From the NCBI RefSeq assembly GCF_014069575.1, contig NZ_CP059675.1:434001-498000 (forward strand): a stretch of DNA of 64,000 nucleotides. The letters run 5' to 3'. Shown one piece after another: positions 52,407 through 60,568 of the stretch. Numbering within the stretch: position 1 is the first letter of the stretch; each line of letters starts with the position of its first letter. The notes beneath the pieces were generated by a model. The model was not told the origin of the DNA. It did not search any database and was given only the letters and a program-made list of their open reading frames with translations. This DNA is from Schaalia sp. JY-X169. Its GTDB lineage: Bacteria > Actinomycetota > Actinomycetes > Actinomycetales > Actinomycetaceae. The position numbers were made by a program, and so were the translations under genes.

Positions 52407-55397
52407 TCACCACTGCGGTAAGCCGTTGACGACCTCGGCGAGGGCGTCGGGGTCGATGTCGGCGAGCACCCGTCGGCGTCGCTCGCACTTGGACATGTGC
52501 TCCCACTGCGCACGGGTGAACTCGCCGTACCCCAGCGAGGACAGCCAGGCGACCTTCTGGTCGACGGGCACGCGCGAGGCGAGCACGGGGACGGTGACGA
52601 GGCCCTCTTTGTGGGCGGCTACCAGCTCGGTCAGCAGAGCAGCGCCCGCGGTTCGGATACGCCGACCGGTGCTCGACTCGAAGCGGCGCTGCCAGGTCAG
52701 CCAGTCCTCGCGCGTGCGCAGGCAGCCCGTGGGGCGATCCTCGCCGGTGGTGCCAGGACGCTGCGCCGCGATGTGGCGGGCGATGTCTCGGGCGCGCTGG
52801 TAGTCACGCACGTTGTCCCACGGGGCGGTGTCGAAGCCCGCCAGCTCGTGTCCGTCCACGACGTCGACACGCAAGGTGTCCAGCAACGGCCTGCGCTTCA
52901 TGTCGAAGTCGAGGGAGACCTCCGGTGCACGGTGGACAGGACCGAAGTCGACACGGTCCCGCGAGCGTGACAGTTCGCGGAACGAGGGGAACGACGTGTA
53001 GCGATTGACGACCTTGCCCTCACGAGTCAGAGCAGTGCGACGGAACCACTCCCGCTCCGCGACGCCGTAGTAGCGCCGCAGGTCCTCGCCATCGTCCAGC
53101 TCGACGTCGAGCAGATCGTCAGGGGTCCGCAGACCCGCACGCGCAATGACACCACCCGGGTCGAGCGAGACGTTCCCACGCGTCGTCAGGTTCACCAGGT
53201 CGTCCTGCTGGTGCTTCACCTCCCACACTGTCGGGTCGCCGACAAGTGCGTCCCGCGCCTCGCGGAACCCTTCAGCATGACCGAAACAGTCGTAGGTCTC
53301 GACGTCGGACTCATCGGTGATGAACCCGTCGGTGGTGACGCTGATCAGCTCGACCTCGTTGGCCATACCCAGCAGCAGCGCCCGCACCAGGCTGGTGATC
53401 ATCGCGGCGTGGTACGGGCTGGTCACCGACGAACCACCGATGCTCTCCATCTCCTCAGCCCAGGCGTTCCAGCCCGAGCGCTCGGCGACGTCCTGGGCGA
53501 GCTTGCCGTAGCAGGAGTTGGTGGCGACCTTGATCGTCTGCTCCTCCAGCGAGCCCTTGCCCCAGGTCTTCTTGGCCGTCGCACGGTCCTCGACCATCTG
53601 ACGAACAGCCGCCCGCATCGATCGCGAAGGCACGCCGCCCACCTCGAGAACGCGCAGGCGATACCCGATCTGCACGCGCACGCGAGCACCGAGAGCCAGC
53701 GCCAACGCCAACTCGGGACCACAGCACCACGCCCCCTCGAAGCCGTCGAAGCGCGCCCCATCCATGCCCTCGCCCTGGGCCGCGCCCACGCCCTCCGACG
53801 TCCGCGGGTAGATGATCGACTGCCCCACCTGCACCGGAAGACACGGCTCGACGCCCTCGGGGAACTCCCACCCGACGTAGGCGACCAGCGGGGTGACGAC
53901 CCCCAACGGGAAGTCTGCCAAGGTCAGGTCGCGGTCCTTCACGACCTCCTCGATGCACCCGGCCTCGAAGTTGACGTCGACGACGGACGCCATCGCCGAG
54001 GGGTACGCGGACTGGATGTCGTGGTCGTAGGTCCGAGTGGGGAAGTACCCGACCCGAAGACACGAGTTCCACCCGCCGTGGAACGCCTTCTTGAAGGCGC
54101 TGTGCACCTGGTTGGCGTCACCGTCGACCGGGGTCAGGGAGCGCACGGCGTAGTAGCTCAGACCATCGTCATCAGGCTCCGAGCCCTCGTCGACGCGCAC
54201 CAGCCCCTGGAACCGCGCCATGAACTCCGCGTTGGGCTGACCCTCGATGCCCCAGTAACGCTTGACGCCGTCGCGCAGGGCGTGGGCACCACCACCTGAC
54301 AACGTCACCGGCGGAACAGCGTCGAGCCCCCACAGGGCCGTCAGGTACTCCACCACGATCACGGCGTCGTTCGCGCCGTACTCGAGGAACTCCACGAGGT
54401 GATCGCTCCGGAACCGGGACATGTCGGAGATCGAATCGCCCACGTCGAGCTTGGCCACGCTGCAGGCGTCACCGAGATCAGCGAGCCTCTTCTTGCCAGG
54501 AGCGGTCTGACACATGGTGTCGCGTACGGTGATGCTCAACGGGAGCCAGCGCTCACCCTGCCCGCGACCACCCGAGCGCGGCACCATGCGGATCGGCTTG
54601 AGCGAGACGAGGCCGCCACTGGCCGAGGTGACACGGCGCAGGACGTCGTCATAGCGCCCGTCGCCACGCTGACGCACGGGCTGCGCGAAGGCGGTCAGGT
54701 CGGCCTTGAGATAGTGCCCCGCCAGCACGACCGACAGACGGTGGTTCTTGTACAGCGCGTCCACGCTCGCTCGGTAGTCACCATCCACCCAGAAGTCACG
54801 GCGGGGCAAACCGCGGGCATCCGACAGCCCAGCCACCCGCCACAGGCCGGTCTCACGCACCACGACCGCCAGCGCGTCGTCGACCGCGAGACGGTCAGGC
54901 GTCAGCGGCAGGAGCACCACGTCGACCCGCTGGTCAGGAGATGCGGGGTCGATGCACGAGAACTGGTAGCTGTCGATCACCCGCGACCCGTCGGCGAGGT
55001 AGGTGAACTCCGTGTCAAACCCGATCACCGGGGCGCGGTCACCCGAGCCCATCGCACGCACAGTCGGGAGGTCGCCGAAGGCAGGCTGGGAGGTCGAACC
55101 GCTGCCCGGCGCAGGCACGCTGGCGTTGGCCGTTCCGGCCAAGCCAGTCTGCTCTCCCATAGGGGATTTTGGCCTGAAGATGTTTTCCCTGGTCAGACCC
55201 TTGTTTTCGTCAGCTTTTGTGGCACGCTTCTCAGAAAGCGTGCCACTTTCGACCGGATGATCGGCCTCTGCGGAGCGCTCGACGCGGCGTACGAGCACCG
55301 CCGTGTCGACACCAGTAATGACCTCCCGGGTGCATGTCCAAGAGGTGCTGACCAGGGCCTCTGCGACGCGCTGGAACTCGATGTCGACCGCGCTCAT
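52407..55397 (-). CDS. Family-B DNA polymerase of a mobile element (pipolin-like)
   Basis: A 996-residue polymerase. The exonuclease motifs are GFDTEF (Exo I, D128/E130), HYLKADLTAF (Exo II region, ~228) and YGANDAVIV (Exo III, Y340/D344). Polymerase motifs are DIQSAYPSAM (motif A, 460-469), KVATNSCYG (motif B, 623-631) and TTDG (motif C, 688-691), then TTRGN near 735. It is not the cellular replicase type. Domain order recalls PolB of pipolins or protein-primed plasmids. It is coupled to the upstream HTH gene (4-base overlap). The first ~115 residues look disordered and include an AT-rich hairpin-bearing stretch. Confidence 0.8.
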   Translation of the reverse strand: MSAVDIEFQRVAEALVSTSWTCTREVITGVDTAVLVRRVERSAEADHPVESGTLSEKRATKADENKGLTRENIFRPKSPMGEQTGLAGTANASVPAPGSGSTSQPAFGDLPTVRAMGSGDRAPVIGFDTEFTYLADGSRVIDSYQFSCIDPASPDQRVDVVLLPLTPDRLAVDDALAVVVRETGLWRVAGLSDARGLPRRDFWVDGDYRASVDALYKNHRLSVVLAGHYLKADLTAFAQPVRQRGDGRYDDVLRRVTSASGGLVSLKPIRMVPRSGGRGQGERWLPLSITVRDTMCQTAPGKKRLADLGDACSVAKLDVGDSISDMSRFRSDHLVEFLEYGANDAVIVVEYLTALWGLDAVPPVTLSGGGAHALRDGVKRYWGIEGQPNAEFMARFQGLVRVDEGSEPDDDGLSYYAVRSLTPVDGDANQVHSAFKKAFHGGWNSCLRVGYFPTRTYDHDIQSAYPSAMASVVDVNFEAGCIEEVVKDRDLTLADFPLGVVTPLVAYVGWEFPEGVEPCLPVQVGQSIIYPRTSEGVGAAQGEGMDGARFDGFEGAWCCGPELALALALGARVRVQIGYRLRVLEVGGVPSRSMRAAVRQMVEDRATAKKTWGKGSLEEQTIKVATNSCYGKLAQDVAERSGWNAWAEEMESIGGSSVTSPYHAAMITSLVRALLLGMANEVELISVTTDGFITDESDVETYDCFGHAEGFREARDALVGDPTVWEVKHQQDDLVNLTTRGNVSLDPGGVIARAGLRTPDDLLDVELDDGEDLRRYYGVAEREWFRRTALTREGKVVNRYTSFPSFRELSRSRDRVDFGPVHRAPEVSLDFDMKRRPLLDTLRVDVVDGHELAGFDTAPWDNVRDYQRARDIARHIAAQRPGTTGEDRPTGCLRTREDWLTWQRRFESSTGRRIRTAGAALLTELVAAHKEGLVTVPVLASRVPVDQKVAWLSSLGYGEFTRAQWEHMSKCERRRRVLADIDPDALAEVVNGLPQW
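55219..55246. repeat. Inverted repeat inside the polymerase 5' coding region
   Basis: GTGGCACGCTT (55219-55229) and its complement AAGCGTGCCAC (55236-55246) form an 11-bp perfect stem with a 6-base loop. The surrounding ~110 bases are clearly AT-richer than the rest of the gene. It may be a regulatory RNA hairpin, an origin or oriT-type site, or simply coding sequence. Confidence 0.5.
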
Positions 55398-55690
55398 GAG
55401 GCCTCCCCGAGGAGGTCGCGCAGGCGGCGGGTCTGCTCCGGCGTGAGCGGGGGAGCGGCTGCGACGAGGCGCTCGATGGCGGCCTCGATCGGATCGACGG
55501 CGGATGGCCTGGCCAATGCATCGAGGTCGGAGCGAAGGATCTTGACGCGCGATCCGGTCTTTGATGCGGGTAGCTTGCCCTGCGCGATCCAGGAGCGCAG
55601 GGTCGAGTATGCGCCGTAGCCCTCGGCCACGGCTTCTTGAAGGGTGAGGTAGTGCGTCCGCAATGACGCAGGTGAGTAGGCGGTGCCCAC
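55394..55690 (-). CDS. Excisionase-like HTH protein
   Basis: A 98-residue DNA-binding protein with a MerR/Xis-type winged helix (YLTLQEAVAEGYGAYSTLRSWIAQGKLPASKTGSRVKILRSDLDAL), the pattern of excisionases and plasmid HTH_17 proteins. It is the first gene of the minus-strand polymerase-mob operon. It probably directs the serine recombinase toward excision or represses the operon. GTG or ATG near 55690 starts the frame. Operator-like repeats lie 10-50 bases upstream. Confidence 0.78.
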   Translation of the reverse strand: MGTAYSPASLRTHYLTLQEAVAEGYGAYSTLRSWIAQGKLPASKTGSRVKILRSDLDALARPSAVDPIEAAIERLVAAAPPLTPEQTRRLRDLLGEAS

Positions 55691-56010
55691 GGTTAACTCC
55701 AGACAGCTTGAACTGTCCGGAGACGGGGGAATAGTTGTCCGGCTACTTTCCCGGTCGCCGTGCGCGATGCTCCACTGGGCCCTGAGGGGCCTCCGTGCCT
55801 TACGGGAGAAGTCACTCCCTGCCGGGTCGTCTGTATCTCAATCTCGACGTGGTTCCCGGCGCTACCCGGTGCTGACTATGCGCTGCTCACCACAGCCCAC
55901 GTGGGGTGATCCCTCCTCGAACACCTTGCGGTCGCGGTGATCAAGAACTTGACGCGATTCTACCTGGTCTGTCAAGCGCGCGCAAGTTTGAGCGCTCATG
56001 ACGATAGTTC
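55691..56010. promoter_or_regulatory. Intergenic region upstream of the xis-polymerase operon
   Basis: The 320 bases hold no supported gene. Near the operon start, GACAG/CTGTC (55702-55706, 55713-55717) form an inverted repeat, and TGTCCGG occurs twice (55714-55720 and 55736-55742). Both are suited as operators for the HTH protein. GC content falls from about 55.9 kb on. Confidence 0.45.
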
Positions 56011-56047
56011 TGTCCATAATGTGGTTGAATTTCGCTTCAATGTGTAG
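56011..56047 (+). repeat. ychF-terminus copy A (att-like repeat)
   Basis: The last ten codons read N-V-V-E-F-R-F-N-V-stop, the canonical YchF ending, with synonymous codons (GTT GAA TTT CGC) unlike those in the resident ychF. It is identical to copy B at 30 of 37 bases. It lies just upstream of the antitoxin gene. Confidence 0.75.
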
Positions 56048-56059
56048 CACGCATGCTAC
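56044..56059. promoter_or_regulatory. Candidate antitoxin operator
   Basis: GTAGCA and TGCTAC form a 6-bp inverted repeat with a 4-base centre, 10 bases before the antitoxin start. It is the usual place for Phd/VapB autorepression. Confidence 0.55.
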
Positions 56060-56068
56060 GCTAGTGGC

Positions 56069-56350
56069 GTGAGTCTGAGCGAAATGCCCGTGGAGAGATT
56101 GTCGCAGCGCGAGCTGCGCAACGAATCCGGCCGGGTTTTTCGCCTTGTGAGTGAAGGGCAGCCGTTCATTCTGACGAATCATGGCGTTCCTGTTGGCCGC
56201 ATTGTCCCGCTTGATGCTCAGCCGGCCAGGCTGCCGATTGCTCGGCCAGCCAAGCGCGTCGGCGGCTGGGCGGCGCTTGCACCTCAGCCGACCCGCAGTG
56301 ACCGCGCGACGTCGGACATCATTGACGAGCTTCGGGCGGACCGAGTGTGA
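56069..56350 (+). CDS. Phd/YefM-family antitoxin
   Basis: A 93-residue antitoxin. The Phd/YefM DNA-binding core SQRELRNESGRVFRLVSEGQPFILTNHGVPVGRIVPL spans residues 11-49, followed by an extended C-terminal segment (WAALAPQPTRSDRATSDIIDELRADR) that would wrap the toxin. GTG 56069 starts the frame. It overlaps the PIN toxin by 4 bases. It lies immediately to the right of the ychF-like repeat, so it was probably carried with an integrated segment. Confidence 0.9.
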   Translation: MSLSEMPVERLSQRELRNESGRVFRLVSEGQPFILTNHGVPVGRIVPLDAQPARLPIARPAKRVGGWAALAPQPTRSDRATSDIIDELRADRV

Positions 56351-56760
56351 GCGCCCCCCTTGTTTACGTTGACACTTCGGCGCTCGCCGCACTCCTCATA
56401 CACCAACCTGAGACTGACGCGTTAGTGGAGTGGCTTGACCATGTAGACGCCAACCTAGTGTCGAGTGATCTTCTGGAGACGGAGCTGCGGCGGGTTGCGG
56501 TTAGGGAGGAGCTTGACCAAGCCAGAGTCACCGCGATCCTTGATGGCGTCTCGTTGGCGGCGCTTGATCGTGCCGTTTACCGTTCGGCCGGTTTGCTGCC
56601 AATGCGGTACCTCCGGACTCTTGACGCGCTTCATTTGGAAGCGGCTATCCGACTTAGCGTCGATGCCGTTCTCACCTACGATCACCGACTCACAGAGGCG
56701 TCCGCAGCTGCTGGGTTCGATGTGGTTGCGCCTAGTCGAAACGCTCGGCAGTGGCACTAG
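56347..56760 (+). CDS. PIN-domain toxin (VapC type)
   Basis: A 137-residue RNase toxin. PIN acidic residues are visible as YVDTSAL (D near residue 9), the ETELRR glutamate near 45, and LRTLDALHLEAA with the Asp near 92, then LTYDHRLTEAA-like ending. It likely cleaves tRNA or other RNA when not bound by the antitoxin. It starts GTG 56347 within the antitoxin stop region. The pair could stabilise the island. Confidence 0.92.
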   Translation: MSAPLVYVDTSALAALLIHQPETDALVEWLDHVDANLVSSDLLETELRRVAVREELDQARVTAILDGVSLAALDRAVYRSAGLLPMRYLRTLDALHLEAAIRLSVDAVLTYDHRLTEASAAAGFDVVAPSRNARQWH

Positions 56761-56827
56761 ATTTCAAGTAGAAGGTCGAGTTTCTGCGGCGACCGCGTGC
56801 TGCCACCCCTGGTGAAGGATCACCCTC

Positions 56828-58276
56828 CTAATGGCTGGTAACCAGTGGCTTCCACGTGAGGCCGTCACTGCTTATCCATTTGTTCACGTCACCGGAGACC
56901 ACCCAACTGGCGTAGCCGGTGGTGAGGAGGAAGACGCCGTCGTCGTAACCGAGATCATGGAAATACCGCATTTCCTCCGGGATTGCGGCGGACTGCAGGT
57001 CTGCAGGCTGCCAAGTATGGCCATCGTCAATGCTGACCATCAGTGAAAAGTTTGGGCTGGGTGCGAACGCTGCCAGAAGAAGGTGCTCCACCCTCACAAA
57101 ATCGGTGAAGGCAGCATCCTCAACTATCGTTGCGCCAAGAGCCCACGGCCCATTCGAGCGCTGAGCAAAGGCGTAGGTTCCTTTTTGGCCAAGTGATGAA
57201 GCTGTTTGGACGATCCCCAAGTTTCCGCTTGAAGCAACGACGCTTTCAGCAGGATAGACGTCGGGCGAGGTTTGGATCTCTGAAGGAGGCGGTGTGGACT
57301 GCGGTGATTGCGGACCTAGTGAAGCCTCAGGTGTCAGGTCGTTTGACAGTGCAGCATCGGGCACGCCGAGCCCCAACTGTTCAGCAGAGACGCAGGCCCG
57401 TCCCATTAGAAGACCACCGTTGTACAGGTGGTAGCAGGTGGGCGGGTAGTCGCCCCTGGTTCCCAGGTAGGTTGAACCAGCCGCGGCCACTTCCTCCACG
57501 ACTTCATCCTGGATCAGCGCCGTGAGCAGGCCCCACCCGCTCACAACGACAACACCGGTGACCCCTGCGAGCGCACTCAACACTCGGAACGCTCTACCCA
57601 GGGGACTTGGTGAGGTAGACGAACGGACGAGGAAATAAAGAGCAAAGGCTGCATAGGAGCCGGCGCAGAAGGCTAGAAAGAGCAGAACCAGTGTGGCTCC
57701 AGGAAGAAGCTGCTGGAAGCTCTTCCCGGAGGGGCCCCACGTGAGGATCGCGCCAACCGGCAGGAGGAGTGTATAGCAACCTAAGAGCAGGCTGGCCGAA
57801 GCCGTCGCTGGCGGGCTTGAAGCTGGCCGCTCCACCTGCCGCCGCAAAAGTTGGTGGCGAATGAGAACCTGTTGGAGCGCAGCCACGACCATTGTCGGAA
57901 TGTAGGCGAGGACGGCTAGAGCTGCCAGTTCGCCCTCGCCCTTCACTCCCAGAACGAATGCCAAGATACTGATAATGAGTGGCGCTGGAGACAGCGATGC
58001 GATCATTTGGGGAATGGTCAGAACCGTCTGGCTTCGCCAGATCAGGCGGTGCTGGCCGTAGAGGGTCACTAGTGGGAAGACTACGGGAATTCCGTAGAGA
58101 AGGAGTGACCCGAGAAGTGATATCCCTGTTGAGCAACCCCAGTTTTGCAAGTTGCAGGGCTCGTCTGGTGTGGGGAGGCGCTGTCTGAGCGAAAGCCACC
58201 AGGCGATGGCAAGCAGTGCGGGCAGGCTTGCCGAGAAAAGAGCGGTTCTCAGCGTGGCTTGCATCGACTCAACCAT
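56828..58276 (-). CDS. Multi-spanning membrane protein with C-terminal Asp-box-like extracellular domain
   Basis: About 482 residues from ATG 58276 (an upstream start at 58315 is possible). Six to seven membrane segments occupy the first ~270 residues. A ~200-residue exported domain follows with Cys pair DYPPTCYHLYNGG...GRACVS and two sialidase-like Asp-box motifs (SIDDGHTWQP and SSDGLTWKP near the end). No enzyme family is assigned. It lies between ychF-like repeats A and B, on the opposite strand to its neighbours. Function is unknown. Confidence 0.65.
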   Translation of the reverse strand: MVESMQATLRTALFSASLPALLAIAWWLSLRQRLPTPDEPCNLQNWGCSTGISLLGSLLLYGIPVVFPLVTLYGQHRLIWRSQTVLTIPQMIASLSPAPLIISILAFVLGVKGEGELAALAVLAYIPTMVVAALQQVLIRHQLLRRQVERPASSPPATASASLLLGCYTLLLPVGAILTWGPSGKSFQQLLPGATLVLLFLAFCAGSYAAFALYFLVRSSTSPSPLGRAFRVLSALAGVTGVVVVSGWGLLTALIQDEVVEEVAAAGSTYLGTRGDYPPTCYHLYNGGLLMGRACVSAEQLGLGVPDAALSNDLTPEASLGPQSPQSTPPPSEIQTSPDVYPAESVVASSGNLGIVQTASSLGQKGTYAFAQRSNGPWALGATIVEDAAFTDFVRVEHLLLAAFAPSPNFSLMVSIDDGHTWQPADLQSAAIPEEMRYFHDLGYDDGVFLLTTGYASWVVSGDVNKWISSDGLTWKPLVTSH

Positions 58277-58388
58277 GCGCTTGAGCCTAGCAGCGAGGTG
58301 GTGCTGGCAACCCACCCGAGCTCACTTTCGATCCAGGAGCCGCTCACTGAGGTGACGTGTCGGGGCGGCTTATCTCTGGTGGTTGTTG

Positions 58389-58425
58389 TGTCCAGAACGT
58401 GGTGGAGTTCAGGTTCAATGTGTAG
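58389..58425 (+). repeat. ychF-terminus copy B (best attR candidate)
   Basis: It encodes N-V-V-E-F-R-F-N-V-stop and shares ACGTGGTGGAGTTCAGG with the resident ychF (17 of 17). After that point it keeps TTCAATGTGTAG where ychF has the element sequence. This is what an attR should look like. Confidence 0.8.
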
Positions 58426-58504
58426 TTCCGGTTTGGCGTGATGGCTTGAGCCGGGGCCTGAATTGCGGTTGCGACCGTTTCTCGGCGGGTGGGATGATGA
58501 TGGG

Positions 58505-59188
58505 ATGACGACACCGACTGGCTGGGCGAACGACGATGTGGTGATTGCCAAAGCGATGGAGCTTGCGGCGACGCTGGGTGATGACCAGAATCACACGGTC
58601 GCTGCGGCTGCGATGGATCTGAACGGCAACATCTACGCCGGGGTGAATAACTATCACTTCAATGGGGGTCCGTGCGCTGAACTCGTCGTTCTTGGCATAG
58701 CGGCCAGCGCTCACGCGGGGCGGTTGGCGACCATGGTTGCTGTGGGCGATGGCGGACGTGGCGTCATTTCGCCGTGCGGGCGCTGTCGCCAGGTGATGCT
58801 GGATCAGCACCCTGACATCTGTGTGCTGGTGCCCAACGATGACCAAATCCGTTCTATCTCCGTGCGTGAGTTGCTGCCATATTCCTATGCACAGCCGGAT
58901 GAAGACCCGGACCGTTTCGTACGATTCAGCCGCCGTTATCTCGACGATGTGCTTGCTGGCCGCAAGACGAGGACTATTCGTTACCGGGATCCGGTGCCCT
59001 TGGGGCGGACTACCTTTGTCTTTGAGGACGGGGAGCATCTCGGCTTCGTGACAATGTCTGGTGTCGTCGACGACGTGCGTCCCATTCGGATGTCGGATTT
59101 GGATTCCGTTTACCAGGAGGGCCTCCGCGGCCACTACCCGGATATGCCTGCGGATCCGCAACTCACCGAGGTGCGCTTTCACATCTGA
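58505..59188 (+). CDS. Cytidine deaminase fused to a YqfB-like ASCH domain
   Basis: A 227-residue fusion. Residues 8-130 are a CDA-type deaminase with zinc/catalytic motifs CAEL (57-60) and PCGRC (90-94) and the NNYHFNGGPCAE substrate loop. Residues 138-227 form an ASCH domain resembling E. coli YqfB, the N4-acetylcytidine amidohydrolase: RYLDDVLAGRKTRTIR with K154, T157 and R159. Such a fusion could convert N4-acetylcytidine to cytidine and then uridine. ATG 58505 is chosen; a longer frame begins at 58463. It lies just right of repeat B. Confidence 0.82.
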   Translation: MTTPTGWANDDVVIAKAMELAATLGDDQNHTVAAAAMDLNGNIYAGVNNYHFNGGPCAELVVLGIAASAHAGRLATMVAVGDGGRGVISPCGRCRQVMLDQHPDICVLVPNDDQIRSISVRELLPYSYAQPDEDPDRFVRFSRRYLDDVLAGRKTRTIRYRDPVPLGRTTFVFEDGEHLGFVTMSGVVDDVRPIRMSDLDSVYQEGLRGHYPDMPADPQLTEVRFHI

Positions 59189-59382
59189 TCACGTGTGATC
59201 GGTGAGCAAATCACGCCGAAGTCGGCGAATCCGTGCCTACGTGCGTGTGCCCTAGAGGTTTGGTACGTGCGTGAACTAGGGGAGTTCAAGGTTGCGCCGG
59301 TTGCGCCGAAGAAAGCATGATGCTGGCCGGTGCAATCTGGTCCGGGATCCCGACTGCCACGAGTGACATTTAGGCTGTTGTC

Positions 59383-60417
59383 ATGGCCATGACGTGGGAG
59401 CAGAAGTGCCAGCTCTTGTTCGAGGAGTCGGACGGAGTGAAGTTTGACGCTCGTGTCAAACGGTTGAAGCGGGCGGGGTCACGGGCGCAACTGATCGACT
59501 TGCTGTCCTCGTATGTGGTGCAGGGCCAGCTCCTTCATTGGCGGGGGTTTCTCTGTGCAGATCTCGCAGAGATGGCAGAGCCGACGGATGCTGCGTTGGG
59601 GGACCGCTTCGCGACGTGGCTCACCTCGGATCACGGGGCAGCCGTCCAGTACTGGGCTGTCCTGGGCCTGGTTCGGGTGCGAGGCCGGGCAGCGGAGCCC
59701 ACCCTCGTCGCTCTCGCCTCCAACCCGGACGCCCCCAAGAATGTGCGGGCGCACGCCTTGAAGCAACTCGCGTGCAGCGCGGTACAGCCGTTCGACCGTG
59801 GGCTGAGCTCTGATCCAGGGTTCTGGGAACCCGACGAGATCGAATCCCGAGCTGCCGAGGCCGTCGCATGGTTCAACAGTGGCGCTCCCTCGGGGACTGG
59901 GTCCTCGGACCCCCAGCAGTACCCCGCGTTGGCTCGACCCCGCTCCCAGATTGAGCTCTTGGCCTCGAAATCGGCGAAGAAGCTCGCGCGACGTCGGCTG
60001 GCGGATGATCGCTATGACCCTGCGAATCCGACCGGCTGGCTGGTGCCCGCCGAGGCAGGGGATCTGGCCGCCATCGATGCGGTGTGGAGTCTGCCGTCGG
60101 ATTACCGAGAGTTCTTGGAGAAGTTCTCTCCGCTGAAGGTGTACCTACCCGGCCGCCGGTTCGGCTGGCATGGTGAGCTCAACTTGTACGGTGCGGCGGA
60201 ACTCCTGGAAGCACAACGGGGGTACTCCACCACGGGCACCGAGCGACTTCCCGGTTGGCCTCAGGGACTCGTCGTGATTGCCGACGTCACCGCCGATCGG
60301 TGGGTGATCGAGGTCAATACGGGCGAAATATTTACGGCCGAGCACGGGAAGGGAGAGTGGGACTTCTCCAAGGAATGCGGGACCTTCGCTGAGTTCTTGG
60401 CCGCACTCGCAAAGTGA
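59383..60417 (+). CDS. SUKH (SMI1/KNR4) domain protein with N-terminal helical repeats
   Basis: A 344-residue protein. Residues ~15-165 look like HEAT-type helical repeats (WAVLGLVRVRGRAAEPTLVALAS). A linker is followed by a SUKH domain at ~225-344 (LPSDYREFLEKFSPLKVYLPGRRF...GLVVIADVTADRWVIEV...FAEFLAAL). Many bacterial SUKH proteins are immunity proteins against polymorphic toxins; no toxin is adjacent. ATG 59383 follows a 190-base gap without other genes. Role as immunity is inferred from the family. Confidence 0.78.
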   Translation: MAMTWEQKCQLLFEESDGVKFDARVKRLKRAGSRAQLIDLLSSYVVQGQLLHWRGFLCADLAEMAEPTDAALGDRFATWLTSDHGAAVQYWAVLGLVRVRGRAAEPTLVALASNPDAPKNVRAHALKQLACSAVQPFDRGLSSDPGFWEPDEIESRAAEAVAWFNSGAPSGTGSSDPQQYPALARPRSQIELLASKSAKKLARRRLADDRYDPANPTGWLVPAEAGDLAAIDAVWSLPSDYREFLEKFSPLKVYLPGRRFGWHGELNLYGAAELLEAQRGYSTTGTERLPGWPQGLVVIADVTADRWVIEVNTGEIFTAEHGKGEWDFSKECGTFAEFLAALAK

Positions 60418-60435
60418 GCCTAAACACGTTAGCCC

Positions 60436-60472
60436 TGTACGGAACTCGGTGGAGTTTAGGTTTAGCGTGTAG
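60436..60472 (+). repeat. ychF-terminus copy C
   Basis: It encodes N-S-V-E-F-R-F-S-V-stop, 18 bases after the SUKH gene. CGGAACTCGGTGGAGTT is identical to copy D (17 bp), so C and D form one subtype while B matches the resident ychF. Confidence 0.75.
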
Positions 60473-60530
60473 CGCCGCGGCGAGAGCCACTACCCGATTC
60501 GGGCTATCTGTCTGATTAATAGTCTGCTAA

Positions 60531-60562
60531 TTGACTGATTCGAATCATGCTAAGTGTATGAT
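60531..60562 (+). promoter_or_regulatory. Promoter and palindromic operator of the DUF4143 ATPase gene
   Basis: TTGACT (60531-60536) and TATGAT (60557-60562) form -35/-10-like boxes at 20-base spacing. Between them is a perfect 12-bp palindrome, TGATTCGAATCA (60536-60547). The -10 box ends 6 bases before ATG 60569, which suggests a leaderless transcript. Confidence 0.55.
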
Positions 60563-60568
60563 GGGAGC

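Larger units (their letters stand above)
44352..58413. mobile_element. Integrative mobilisable element in the ychF 3' end (right limit 56.03 or 58.41 kb)
   Basis: The left junction is inside the last codons of ychF. The right junction is a copy of the ychF terminus, either at 58389-58425 (17 bp identical to the left site) or the more diverged copy at 56011-56047. The interval holds a serine recombinase, excisionase-like HTH, relaxase, MobC-like and membrane mobilisation proteins, a family-B DNA polymerase, ArdA, a type II RM pair and a TIR protein. GC content is visibly higher than in the flanking genes up to about 55.7 kb. Boundaries are inferred. Confidence 0.75.

Noticed and set aside
53211-55619. 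Two long plus-strand frames (362 and 406 codons)
   Set aside because: Both are antisense shadows of the family-B polymerase gene, which has all expected motifs on the minus strand.
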